Source: Salvelinus alpinus (Eukaryota; Chordata; Actinopteri; Salmoniformes; Salmonidae). From it: a stretch of 64,000 bases of DNA. Positions within the stretch are counted from its first letter, which is position 1; every line of letters begins with the position of its first letter. The DNA lies in assembly GCF_045679555.1 (NCBI RefSeq), contig NC_092096.1:17698771-17762770 (forward strand), read 5' to 3'. The translations under genes and the position numbers were made by a program. A model generated the notes under the pieces. It saw only the letters and a program-made list of their open reading frames with translations, did not search any database and had not been told where the DNA came from. This document shows, piece after piece, positions 11,601-24,663 of the stretch.

Positions 11601-14600
11601 CTCTAGGAATGTGAGAAACCTTGTCTCTCTAGGAATGTGAGAGACCTTGTCTCTCTAGGAATGTGAGAGACCTTGTCTCTCTAGGAATGTGAGAAACCTT
11701 GTCTCTCTAGGAATGTGAGAAACCTTGTCTCTCTAGGAATGTGAGAAACCTTGTCTCTCTAGGAATGTAAGAAACCTCGTCTCTCTAGGAATGTGAGAAA
11801 CCTTGTCTCTCTAGGAATGTGAGAGACCTTGTCTCTCTAGGAATGTAAGACACCTTGTCTCTCTAGGAATGTGAGAAACCTTGTCTCTCTAGGAATGTGA
11901 GAAACCTTGTCTCTCTAGAAATGTAAGAAACCTTGTCTCTCTAGGAATGTAAGACACCTTGTCTCTCTAGGAATGTGAGAAACCTTGTCTCTCTAGGAAT
12001 GTGAGAAACCTTGTCTCTCTAGGAATGTAAGACACCTTGTCTCTCTAGGAATGTGAGAAACCTTGTCTCTAGGAATGTAAGACACCTTGTCTCTCTAGGA
12101 ATGTGAGAAACCTTGTCTCTCTAGGAATGTAAGAAACCTTGTCTCTCTAGGAATGTAAGAAACCTCGTCTCTCTAGGAATGTGAGAAACCTTGTCTCTCT
12201 AGGAATGTGAGAGACCTTGTCTCTCTAGGAATGTGAGAAACCTCGTCTCTCTAGGAATGTAAGAAACCTTGTCTCTAGGAATGTAAGAAACCTCGTCTCT
12301 CTAGAAATGTAAGAAACCTTGTCTCTAGGAATGTGAGAAACCTTGTCTCTCTAGGAATGTGAGAGACCTTGTCTCTCTAGGAATGTGAGAAACCTCGTCT
12401 CTCTAGGAATGTAAGAAACCTTGTCTCTCTAGGAATGTGAGACACCTCGTCTCTAGGAATGTGAGAAACCTCGTCTCTCTAGGAATGTGAGAAACCTTGT
12501 CTCTCTAGGAATGTAAGAAACCTCGTCTCTAGGAATGTGAGAGACCTTGTCTCTCTAGGAATGTAAGAGACCTTGTCTCTCTAGGAATGTAAGAAACCTT
12601 GTCTCTCTAGGAATGTAAGAGACCTTGTCTCTCTAGGAATGTAAGAAACCTCGTCTCTAGGAATGTGAGAGACCTTGTCTCTCTAGGAATGTAAGAAACC
12701 TCGTCTCTCTAGGAATGTAAGAAACCTTGTCTCTTTAGGAATGTAAGAGACCTTGTCTCTCTAGGAATGTGAGAAACCTCGTCTCTCTAGGAATGTGAGA
12801 AACCTCGTCTCTCTAGGAATGTGAGAAACCTCGTCTCTCTAGGAATGTGAGAAACCTCGTCTCTCTAGGAATGTAAGAAACCTTGTCTCTAGGAATGTAA
12901 GAAACCTTGTCTCTCTAGGAATGTAAGAAACCTTGTCTCTCTAGGAATGTAAGAAACCTCGTCTCTCTAGGAATGTAAGAAACCTCGTCTCTCTAGGAAT
13001 GTGAGAAACCTCGTCTCTCTAGGAATGTAAGAAACCTTGTCTCTAGGAATGTGAGAAACCTTGTCTCTAGGAATGTGAGAAACCTTGTCTCTCTAGGAAT
13101 GTGAGAGACCTTGTCTCTCTAGGAATGTGAGAAACCTCGTCTCTCTAGGAATGTAAGAAACCTTGTCTCTAGGAATGTAAGACACCTTGTCTCTCTAGGA
13201 ATGTGAGAAACCTTGTCTCTCTAGGAATGTGAGAAACCTTGTCTCTCTAGGAATGTAAGACACCTTGTCTCTCTAGGAATGTGAGAAACCTTGTCTCTAG
13301 GAATGTAAGACACCTTGTCTCTCTAGGAATGTGAGAAACCTTGTCTCTCTAGGAATGTAAGAAACCTTGTCTCTCTAGGAATGTAAGAAACCTCGTCTCT
13401 CTAGGAATGTGAGAAACCTTGTCTCTCTAGGAATGTAAGAAACCTCGTCTCTCTAGGAATGTGAGAAACCTTGTCTCTCTAGGAATGTGAGAGACCTTGT
13501 CTCTCTAGGAATGTGAGAGACCTTGTCTCTCTAGGAATGTGAGAAACCTTGTCTCTCTAGGAATGTGAGAAACCTTGTCTCTCTAGGAATGTGAGAAACC
13601 TTGTCTCTCTAGGAATGTAAGAAACCTCGTCTCTCTAGGAATGTGAGAAACCTTGTCTCTCTAGGAATGTGAGAGACCTTGTCTCTCTAGGAATGTAAGA
13701 CACCTTGTCTCTCTAGGAATGTGAGAAACCTTGTCTCTCTAGGAATGTGAGAAACCTTGTCTCTCTAGAAATGTAAGAAACCTTGTCTCTCTAGGAATGT
13801 AAGACACCTTGTCTCTCTAGGAATGTGAGAAACCTTGTCTCTCTAGGAATGTGAGAAACCTTGTCTCTCTAGGAATGTAAGACACCTTGTCTCTCTAGGA
13901 ATGTGAGAAACCTTGTCTCTAGGAATGTAAGACACCTTGTCTCTCTAGGAATGTGAGAAACCTTGTCTCTCTAGGAATGTAAGAAACCTTGTCTCTCTAG
14001 GAATGTAAGAAACCTCGTCTCTCTAGGAATGTGAGAAACCTTGTCTCTCTAGGAATGTGAGAGACCTTGTCTCTCTAGGAATGTGAGAAACCTCGTCTCT
14101 CTAGGAATGTAAGAAACCTTGTCTCTAGGAATGTAAGAAACCTCGTCTCTCTAGAAATGTAAGAAACCTTGTCTCTAGGAATGTGAGAAACCTTGTCTCT
14201 CTAGGAATGTGAGAGACCTTGTCTCTCTAGGAATGTGAGAAACCTCGTCTCTCTAGGAATGTAAGAAACCTTGTCTCTCTAGGAATGTGAGACACCTCGT
14301 CTCTAGGAATGTGAGAAACCTCGTCTCTCTAGGAATGTGAGAAACCTTGTCTCTCTAGGAATGTAAGAAACCTCGTCTCTAGGAATGTGAGAGACCTTGT
14401 CTCTCTAGGAATGTAAGAGACCTTGTCTCTCTAGGAATGTAAGAAACCTTGTCTCTCTAGGAATGTAAGAGACCTTGTCTCTCTAGGAATGTAAGAAACC
14501 TCGTCTCTAGGAATGTGAGAGACCTTGTCTCTCTAGGAATGTAAGAAACCTCGTCTCTCTAGGAATGTAAGAAACCTTGTCTCTTTAGGAATGTAAGAGA

Positions 14601-17600
14601 CCTTGTCTCTCTAGGAATGTGAGAGACCTCGTCTCTCTAGGAATGTGAGAAACCTCGTCTCTCTAGGAATGTGAGAAACCTCGTCTCTCTAGGAATGTGA
14701 GAAACCTCGTCTCTCTAGGAATGTAAGAAACCTTGTCTCTAGGAATGTAAGAAACCTTGTCTCTCTAGGAATGTAAGAAACCTTGTCTCTCTAGGAATGT
14801 AAGAAACCTCGTCTCTCTAGGAATGTAAGAAACCTCGTCTCTCTAGGAATGTGAGAAACCTCGTCTCTCTAGGAATGTAAGAAACCTTGTCTCTAGGAAT
14901 GTGAGAAACCTTGTCTCTCTAGGAATGTGAGAGACCTTGTCTCTCTAGGAATGTGAGAAACCTCGTCTCTCTAGGAATGTAAGAAACCTTGTCTCTAGGA
15001 ATGTAAGAAACCTCGTCTCTCTAGAAATGTAAGAAACCTTGTCTCTAGGAATGTGAGAAACCTTGTGTCTCTAGGAATGTGAGAAACCTTGTGTCTCTAG
15101 GATTGTGAGAAACCTTGTGTCTCTAGGATTGTAAGAAACCTTGTCTCTCTAGAAATGTGAGAAACCTTGTCTCTCTAGGAATGTAAGAGACCTTGTCTCT
15201 CTAGGAATGTGAGAAACCTCGTCTCTCTAGGAATGTAAGAAACCTTGTCTCTCTAGGAATGTGAGACACCTCGTCTCTAGGAATGTGAGAAACCTCGTCT
15301 CTCTAGGAATGTGAGAAACCTTGTCTCTCTAGGAATGTAAGAAACCTCGTCTCTAGGAATGTGAGAGACCTTGTCTCTCTAGGAATGTAAGAGACCTTGT
15401 CTCTCTAGGAATGTAAGAAACCTTGTCTCTCTAGGAATGTAAGAGACCTTGTCTCTCTAGGAATGTAAGAAACCTCGTCTCTAGGAATGTGAGAGACCTT
15501 GTCTCTCTAGGAATGTAAGAAACCTCGTCTCTCTAGGAATGTAAGAAACCTTGTCTCTTTAGGAATGTAAGAGACCTTGTCTCTCTAGGAATGTGAGAAA
15601 CCTCGTCTCTCTAGGAATGTGAGAAACCTCGTCTCTCTAGGAATGTGAGAAACCTCGTCTCTCTAGGAATGTGAGAAACCTCGTCTCTCTAGGAATGTAA
15701 GAAACCTTGTCTCTAGGAATGTAAGAAACCTTGTCTCTCTAGGAATGTAAGAAACCTTGTCTCTCTAGGAATGTAAGAAACCTCGTCTCTCTAGGAATGT
15801 AAGAAACCTCGTCTCTCTAGGAATGTGAGAAACCTCGTCTCTCTAGGAATGTAAGAAACCTTGTCTCTAGGAATGTGAGAAACCTTGTCTCTCTAGGAAT
15901 GTAAGAAACCTCGTCTCTCTAGGAATGTAAGAAACCTTGTCTCTAGGAATGTAAGAAACCTTGTCTCTCTAGAAATGTGAGAAACCTTGTCTCTCTAGGA
16001 ATGTAAGAGACCTTGTCTCTCTAGGAATGTGAGAAACCTTGTCTCTCTAGGAATGTGAGAAACCTCGTCTCTCTAGGAATGTGAGAAACCTCGTCTCTCT
16101 AGGAATGTGAGAAACCTTGTCTCTCTAGGAATGTAAGAAACCTTGTCTCTCTAGGAATGTGAGAAACCTTGTCTCTCTAGAAATGTAAGAAACCTCGTCT
16201 CTCTAGGAATGTAAGAAACCTTGTCTCTAGGAATGTAAGAAACCTCGTCTCTCTAGAAATGTAAGAAACCTTGTCTCTAGGAATGTGAGAGACCTTGTCT
16301 CTCTAGGAATGTAAGAAACCTCGTCTCTCTAGGAATGTAAGAAACCTTGTCTCTAGGAATGTAAGAAACCTTGTCTCTCTAGAAATGTGAGAAACCTTGT
16401 CTCTCTAGGAATGTAAGAGACCTTGTCTCTCTAGGAATGTGAGAAACCTTGTCTCTCTAGGAATGTGAGAAACCTCGTCTCTCTAGGAATGTGAGAAACC
16501 TCGTCTCTCTAGGAATGTAAGAAACCTTGTCTCTCTAGGAATGTGAGACACCTCGTCTCTAGGAATGTGAGAAACCTCGTCTCTCTAGGAATGTGAGAAA
16601 CCTTGTCTCTCTAGGAATGTAAGAAACCTCGTCTCTAGGAATGTGAGACCTTGTCTCTCTAGGAATGTAAGAGACCTTGTCTCTCTAGGAATGTAAGAAA
16701 CCTTGTCTCTCTAGGAATGTAAGAGACCTTGTCTCTCTAGGAATGTAAGAAACCTCGTCTCTAGGAATGTGAGAGACCTTGTCTCTCTAGGAATGTAAGA
16801 AACCTCGTCTCTCTAGGAATGTAAGAAACCTTGTCTCTCTAGAAATGTGAGAAACCTTGTCTCTCTAGGAATGTAAGAAACCTTGTCTCTCTAGGAATGT
16901 AAGAGACCTTGTCTCTCTAGGAATGTGAGAAACCTCATCTCTCTAGGAATGTGAGAAACCTCGTCTCTCTAGGAATGTGAGAAACCTCGTCTCTCTAGGA
17001 ATGTGAGAAACCTCGTCTCTCTAGGAATGTAAGAAACCTTGTCTCTAGGAATGTAAGAAACCTTGTCTCTCTAGGAATGTAAGAAACCTTGTCTCTCTAG
17101 GAATGTAAGAAACCTCGTCTCTCTAGGAATGTAAGAAACCTCGTCTCTCTAGGAATGTGAGAAACCTCGTCTCTCTAGGAATGTAAGAAACCTTGTCTCT
17201 AGGAATGTGAGAAACCTTGTCTCTAGGAATGTGAGAAACCTCGTCTCTCTAGGAATGTAAGAAACCTCGTCTCTCTAGGAATGTAAGACACCTTGTCTCT
17301 CTAGGAATGTGAGAAACCTCGTCTCTCTAGGAATGTAAGAAACCTCGTCTCTCTAGGAATGTAAGAAACCTCGTCTCTCTAGGAATGTAAGAAACCTCGT
17401 CTCTCTAGGAATGTAAGAAACCTTGTCTCTAGGAATGTGAGAAACCTTGTCTCTAGGAATGTAAGAAACCTTGTCTCTCTAGGAATGTAAGAAACCTTGT
17501 CTCTCTAGGAATGTGAGAAACCTTGTCTCTCTAGGAATGTGAGACACCTTGTCTCTCTAGGAATGTAAGAGACCTTGTCTCTCTAGGAATGTGAGACACC

Positions 17601-20600
17601 TTGTCTCTCTAGAAATGTGAGACACCTTGTCTCTCTAGGAATGTGAGACACCTTGTCTCTCTAGGAATGTGAGACACCTTGTCTCTCTAGACCTTGGTAT
17701 TGGTCCTTTGGCTATGAAGCTGTTATTATGATTATTATTCATAGAATAACACTGTTATATTAAGACGCTGGCAGGTCATTTAACGTGAGCTCATTTACCC
17801 TTGACTACAGATAGGAAATATTTTCTGCTTCAGTTAAAGAAATCCCCCAACTTGAGTTTCAGGGTCACATACTTGAGTCCACTGGAGAACATCGCTCTCG
17901 GAGCCCACAGTTGTTGATGATTTATCATTCAGGGAGAGAGAGAAAAGAGGGGAAGAATGCCACATGGTTATATAAGAATGGGAGGAGAAGGGCGTCTCTC
18001 TCGCTTTCTTCCTTTCTCCCTCTCTCTCTCTTTTTTTCTCCTCTCCTTCACTGCTTCCTGACCCCAGTGCAAATGTGGTAGCTCAACCACGAGATTGAAC
18101 ATCGCTCTACCTCAACCTCACATGGGCCACGCTCGGACAATACACACCCTCACTCTCTGTCACACACACTGCTCTCTCGCTCAGAACTGCAGTTCTGAAA
18201 TACATTAAAAAGCGTGAAGACTTCTGCCTGAAGCCCATACACGTCACAGCGTACATGTTGGACCCCAAGTATGCTGGCAAGAGCATCCTGTCTGGTGCAG
18301 AGATCAACAAGGCCTATGGTGTCATCACTACCGTGTCTCACCACCTTGGCCTGGATGAGGGCAAGGTTCTTGGCAGTCTGGCGAAGTACACTTCCAAGCA
18401 AGGGCTTTGGGATGGAGATGCAATATGGCAGTCGTGCCAACATATCTCATCAGCCACCTGATGGAAAGGACTTTGTGGATCTGAGGCTCTTTTCCCTGTT
18501 GCCTCCATCATCCTCCAAATCCCACCATCAGCCGCCTCAGAGCGCAACTGGTCCTTGTTTGGGAACACACACACCAAAGCACACAACAGGCTGACCAATA
18601 CCAGGGTTGAACAATAGGTGGCCATCCGTGCAAATTTGAGGCTTTTTGAGCCTGACAACGAGCCATCCTCAACCAGATTGGAAAGTGACAGTGAAGATGA
18701 GGCCTCGGAGTCTGATGTTCAAGAGGTGGACATTGAGGAGGTCCAGGGAGAAGACATGGAAGGCTGAGAGGAAGACAACCAAAGCTTTAGTTTCTTTAGT
18801 ATTAATTTGCATATATTCCTGTTAATTCCCATATATTCCCATTAATTCCCATGGAAAGTTTCCACCTCTGAATATTCCCCAAAATGTGCAACCCTATTCA
18901 CTCATCTCTCTTAAATCATTAGGCAATCCTCTTCCTCGTCCTGACTCATGACTGTTTGTTTTGCCTGATGTTCAACTCTTTGAGATGTCATGAAAAGTCT
19001 AAATAGACGGTGTTATGGTTTTCCTCTGCAGATCAGGAAGTGGTTCCGTTGTTCCAGGAGGAGGATAGCCAGCAGAGGGCGCTCATAGGCCTGGTGAGTC
19101 AGAGGATACAGCAGCCATCAGACTCTGGGTGGAAGGTGCCCTCGGGCACAGACAGATCTAGGATCAGCTTACCCTCCCCAGATCCTAATCTTAACCATTA
19201 GGGGGGGAAATGTTAAACTGATCTTAGATCAGTGTCAGCACTGTTTTAGTGCTGGGTTGGAATGCAGGCTTGTCCAGCTTACCAAGACCAAGGTTCATCA
19301 GGGCAGGCAGTTAGCTGACAACACACACACAATGATAAAAATAGTTGTCCCTTTTCCATCCTGACATTGCAGTCTATTCCCAGGAGTTTTTAGCCTTACA
19401 GCAGTAACTATTTCCATCCTGAAATTGCTGTCCCTGAGGTTTAGGTGACGTTAGCTTTTCAGCAGGGTAACTATTCTACCTATCCCCCGTTGTAAAACAC
19501 TAGGGTAGCTGTGGTCCTCTCAGCATCACCCAGCAGGGTAACTATTCTACCTATCCCCAGTTGTAAAACACTAGGGTAGATGTGGTCCTCTCAGCATCAC
19601 CCAGCAGGGTAACTATTCTACCTATCCCCCGTTGTAAAACACTAGGGTAGCTGTGGTCCTCTCAGCATCACCCAGCAGGGTAACTATTCTACCTATCCCC
19701 CGTTGTAAAACACTAGGGTAGATGTGGTCCTCTCAGCATCACCCAGCAGTGTAACTATTCTACCTATCCCCCGTTGTAAAACACTAGGGTAGCTGTGGTC
19801 CTCTCAGCATCACCCAGCAGGGTAACTATTCTACCTATCCCCCGTTGTAAAACACTAGTGTAGATGTGGTCCTCAGCATCACCCAGCAGGGTAACTATTC
19901 TACCTATCCCCCGTTGTAAAACACTAGGGTAGATGTGGTCCTCTCAGCATCACCCAGCAGGGTAACTATTCTACCTATCCCCAGTTGTAAAACACTAGGG
20001 TAGATGTGGTCCTCTCAGCATCACCCAGCAGGGTAACTATTCTACCTATCCCCCGTTGTAAAACACTAGGGTAGATGTGGTCCTCTCAGCATCACCCAGC
20101 AGGGTAACTATTCTACCTATCCCCCGTTGTAAAACACTAGGGTAGCTGTGGTCCTCTCAGCATCACCCAGCAGGGTAACTATTCTACCTATCCCCCGTTG
20201 TAAAACACTAGGGTAGATGTGGTCCTCTCAGCATCACCCAGCAGTGTAACTATTCTACCTATCCCTCGTTGTAAAACACTAGGGTAGCTGTGGTCCTCTC
20301 AGCATCACCCAGCAGGGTAACTATTCTACCTATCCCCCGTTGTAAAACACTAGTGTAGATGTGGTCCTCAGCATCACCCAGCAGGGTAACTATTCTACCT
20401 ATCCCCCGTTGTAAAACACTAGGGTAGATGTGGTCCTCTCAGCATCACCCAGCAGGGTAACTATTCTACCTATCCCCAGTTGTAAAACACTAGGGTAGAT
20501 GTGGTCCTCTCAGCATCACCCAGCAGGGTAACTATTCTACCTATCCCCCGTTGTAAAACACTAGGGTAGATGTGGTCCTCTCAGCATCACCCAGCAGGGT

Positions 20601-23027
20601 AACTATTCTACCTATCCCCCGTTGTAAAACACTAGGGTAGATGTGGTCCTCTCAGCATCACCCAGCAGGGTAACTATTCTACCTATCCCCCGTTGTAAAA
20701 CACTAGGGTAGATGTGGTCCTCTCAGCATCACCCAGCAGGGTAACTATTCTTAGACCCGTCAGCTCTGCTCCCAGCAGGCTATTCCATCTGCAGGTCAGA
20801 TAGGTCTCCTGCTCCAGGAGTGTGTATCTGCAGTGTGTGTGTGTGTATCTGCAGTGTGTGTGTGTGTATCTGCAGTGTGTGTGTGTGTACCTGCAGTGTG
20901 TGTGTGTGTACCTGCAGTGTGTGTACCTGCAGTGTGTGTGTGTGTGTACCTGCAGTGTGTGTGTGTGTACCTGCAGTGTGTGTGTGTACCTGCAGAGTGT
21001 GTGTGTGTGTGTGTGTGTACCTGCAATGTGTGTGTGTGTACCTGCAGAGTGTGTGTGTGTGTGTGTGTGTGTACCTGCAGAGTGTGTGTGTGTACCTGCA
21101 GTGTGTGTACCTACCTGCAGTGTGTACCTGCAGTGTGTACCTGCAGTGTGTATGTGTGTGTGTACCTGCAGTGTGTGTGTGTGTGTGTATATGTGTACCT
21201 ACAATGTGTGTGTGTGTGTGTACATACAGTGTGTGTGTGTGGTGGTGTGTACCTGCAGTTTGTGTGTGTGTGTGTACCTACCTGCAGTGTGTGTATGTAC
21301 GTCCCAGTAGGCTCCTGCTCCACTCTCCTTCCTGTTAATAAGAATGTAGGACACTGTTAGAGGAACAGGAAAACAGAGGAGCAGGGAAACAGAGGAGCAG
21401 GGAAACAGAGGAGCAGGGAAACAGAGGAGCAGGGAAACAGAGGAGCAGGGAAACAGAGGAGCAGGGAAACAGAGGAGCAGGGAAACAGAGGAGCAGGGAA
21501 ACAGAGGAGCAGGGAAACAGAGGAGCAGGGAAACAGGAAAACAGAGGAGCAGGGAAACAGAGAGGCAGGGAAACAGAGGAGCAGGGAAACAGAGGAGCAG
21601 GGAAACAGAGGAGCAGGGAAACAGAGGAGCAGGGAAACAGAGGAGCAGGGAAACAGAGGAGCAAGGAAACAGAGGAGCAGGGAAACAGAGGAGCAGGGAA
21701 ACAGAGGAGCAGGGAAACAGAGGAGCAGGGAAACAGAGGAGCAGGGAAACAGAGGAGCAGGGGAGCAGGGAAACAGAGGAGCAGGGAAACAGAGGAGCAG
21801 GGAAACAGAGGAGCAGGGAAACAGAGGAGCAGGGAAACAGAGGAGCAGGGAAACAGAGGAGCAGGGAAACAGAGGAGCAGGGAAACAGAGGAGCAGGGAA
21901 ACAGAGGCAGGGGAGCAGGGAAACAGAGGAGCAGGGAAACAGAGGGGCAGGGAAACAGAGGAGCAGGGAAACAGAGGAGCAGGGAAACAGAGGAAACAGG
22001 AAAAACAGAGGAAACAGAGAAACATCAAGGGAAGCACACACACAGACACACACACACAGACAGACAGACACCTTCAATGTGAAGTGTTGTGTTTCCCATA
22101 GATGGTGGACAAGCTGAGAGAGCACCTCAACAGACACCTGCCTCGTCTGGGGAAGAAGAAGATCGACGTGCTGGTGGTGAACTACGTGGCCAAGCTGGTG
22201 TGTGTAGTTATTCTACAGTGTATTACCCAAACACTGTTTTCATTGTTTTTGCGGTTACAGAAAGAAAGGCCTGAGACAGACAGATTGTAGTTGAGAAATG
22301 ACAATAACCATTATCCTCCAATACATGTATTTCCTCCTGTGGAAGACAGATCTACTTCCCACAGTTCACAGCTCAGTTATGACGTCAGAGAGGCTCTGTA
22401 CGGTACACATAGATATCACTGACTGAAGAACACCCTGAACATGGAAATAATGTACTCCATATCAGGAAGACACAAGCCGTTCCATAAAGTGTGTGTGAGT
22501 GTGAGATTGTGTGTCGGGATGTAAATGTGGTGGTGTTTCTTCCTGTTATTGCAGTAAGAGAGAGAGGGGAAGAGGATGTGAGTAGTCATGCTTGGTCAGT
22601 CACAGTGTGTGTTAGTCAGCTAGTGGTGTGTGTGTGTGTCAGTTGGCTAGCGGTGTGTGTGTGTGTGTGTGTGTTAGTTGGCTAGCGGTGTGTGTGTGTG
22701 TGTGTGTGTTAGTTGGCTAGCGGTGTGTGTGTGTGTTAGTCGGCTAGCGGTGTGTGTGTGTCGGGATGTAATGGGTGTGAAAGTGGCAGTGTATAAATAA
22801 ATCATAGTAACACCTGTTTCTCTTGCTACGTGTTGGACGGACTACTATTCATTTGATGCTCAATAGAGAAAATAGGAAGTGTTACAGTGTGTGAAACTGT
22901 AGAAATAGGAAGTGAATGTGAAACGTTTTAAAAGTGGTCTTATCATGTAACATTTGAGTAAATCAGAAGTTTAAATTCTCAGCATTCATCCCTGACCTCT
23001 TTTCTGTGTGTGTGTTTGTGCTTGTTT

Positions 23028-23061
<34 letters not shown>

Positions 23062-23881
23062 GTGTGTGTGTGTTTGGTGTGTGTAGCTGGAGCTGATCAG
23101 ACGCATGCTGGAGTCTGTGTGGCTGAAGTACAAACTGGGGCCTTTGGTGCTGTGCTTGTAAGTTGCTCCCTGTGTTAGTGTGTGTTTAGTTTGTGTTAGT
23201 GTGTGTGTGTTTAGTTAGTTAGTGTGTGTGTGTGTTAGTCTATTATTGTGTGTTTTGTTTGTGTGTGATTAGTTTGTGTGTGTGTGTTTAGTTTGTGTTA
23301 GTGTGTGTGTTAGTCTATTATTGTGTGTGTGTGTGTGTTTTAGTTTGTGTTAGTGTGTGTGTGTGTGTGTCTACAGTGTGTATGTAAGTCCTGTTCCATT
23401 GATGTTTACTCTCCTATCTGCTGTAGAAAGCAGCAGGGGAGCTCAGCGGAGTGGGCAGTGTTTCACGTGATGTGTCGGATACTGGAGGCTACAAAGACTC
23501 TGTGTCTCCCCCTCCCTCCTGGTAAGAAGAACCCTGTTTAATCTCCTCAAAATAACACTGTTTATTCATGTATTTTACCTTGTTCAACCTTCTCGAAATA
23601 ACCAAGGCGTTAAATTAACTTTAACCTCCCTGTCCAGTGTCTCAAAATAACAAAGCACTTCAACAGAGCTCATAGAGAGCCTGCCTCTACAATATTAAAT
23701 AAATATTCAAGCAAATGGCATCTGACGTGGTGTTGCTGTGTGTCTGCAGGGTATCACACTCTGCTGTCCGTGTTGGGGGTTCGCTGTCTCCCCAGACACA
23801 CCTTCCTGCAGTACGTTGACCATGGTGTGCTGCTGCTCACTGAGACCTTCGTCTCACGACTCATGACAGGTTCACGCTGCA

Positions 23882-23932
<51 letters not shown>

Positions 23933-24609
23933 GCTATAGACACACAATATGTACATATACCCTGTATATACACACCATTTATCAGATTGGCATGATTCAG
24001 TTATTGTGCCATAATGTAATTTCTCAGTAATTACTACAGGAAGGTGTGTCCTCATGAACACTGAGTCAGAGAGCTGGCAATACAGTTCTGTACTTTTCCA
24101 CAGTAAGCTGGAACCTCTTAGATTCATTACTGTCTGACTTACAGTGTAACCGCGTCTGCCTCCTCCATGCTTCAATACAGATTACTACTGTAACCGCGTT
24201 TGCCTCTTCCATGCTTCAATACAGATTAATACTGTAACCGCGTCTGACTCCTTCATGCTTCAATACAGATTAATACTGTAACCGCGTCTGACTCCTCCAT
24301 GCTTCAATACAGATTAATACTGTAACCGCGTCTGACTCCTCCATGCTTCAATACAGATTAATACTGTAACTGTGTCGAAAGTGGGTTTTGGTCAAAAGTA
24401 GTGCACTATATCAGGAATAGTGTGGCATTTGGGACGTACACCTAGAGGTCAATCTAATCTGAGGACACTAACAGCAATAGCTCAGTCACAAAATGTAAGA
24501 TGCCGCTCTGTTCATTGATTTATCATGGTCACTGTAACTGTCAAAAAGCCTTTGAGTTATAGGTCTGGGAGTTCAGTGTGAAGGTGACATTACAACGTTA
24601 GAAAGATAC

Positions 24610-24663
<54 letters not shown>

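Noticed and set aside
21199..22137. 312-codon cysteine/leucine-rich frame on -
   Set aside because: Translation of the 16-bp array and TG repeats.
22102..22290. Independent small gene starting at ATG 22102
   Set aside because: The ATG is the first codon of GSAP exon d, preceded by an acceptor and conserved as an internal methionine in human GSAP.
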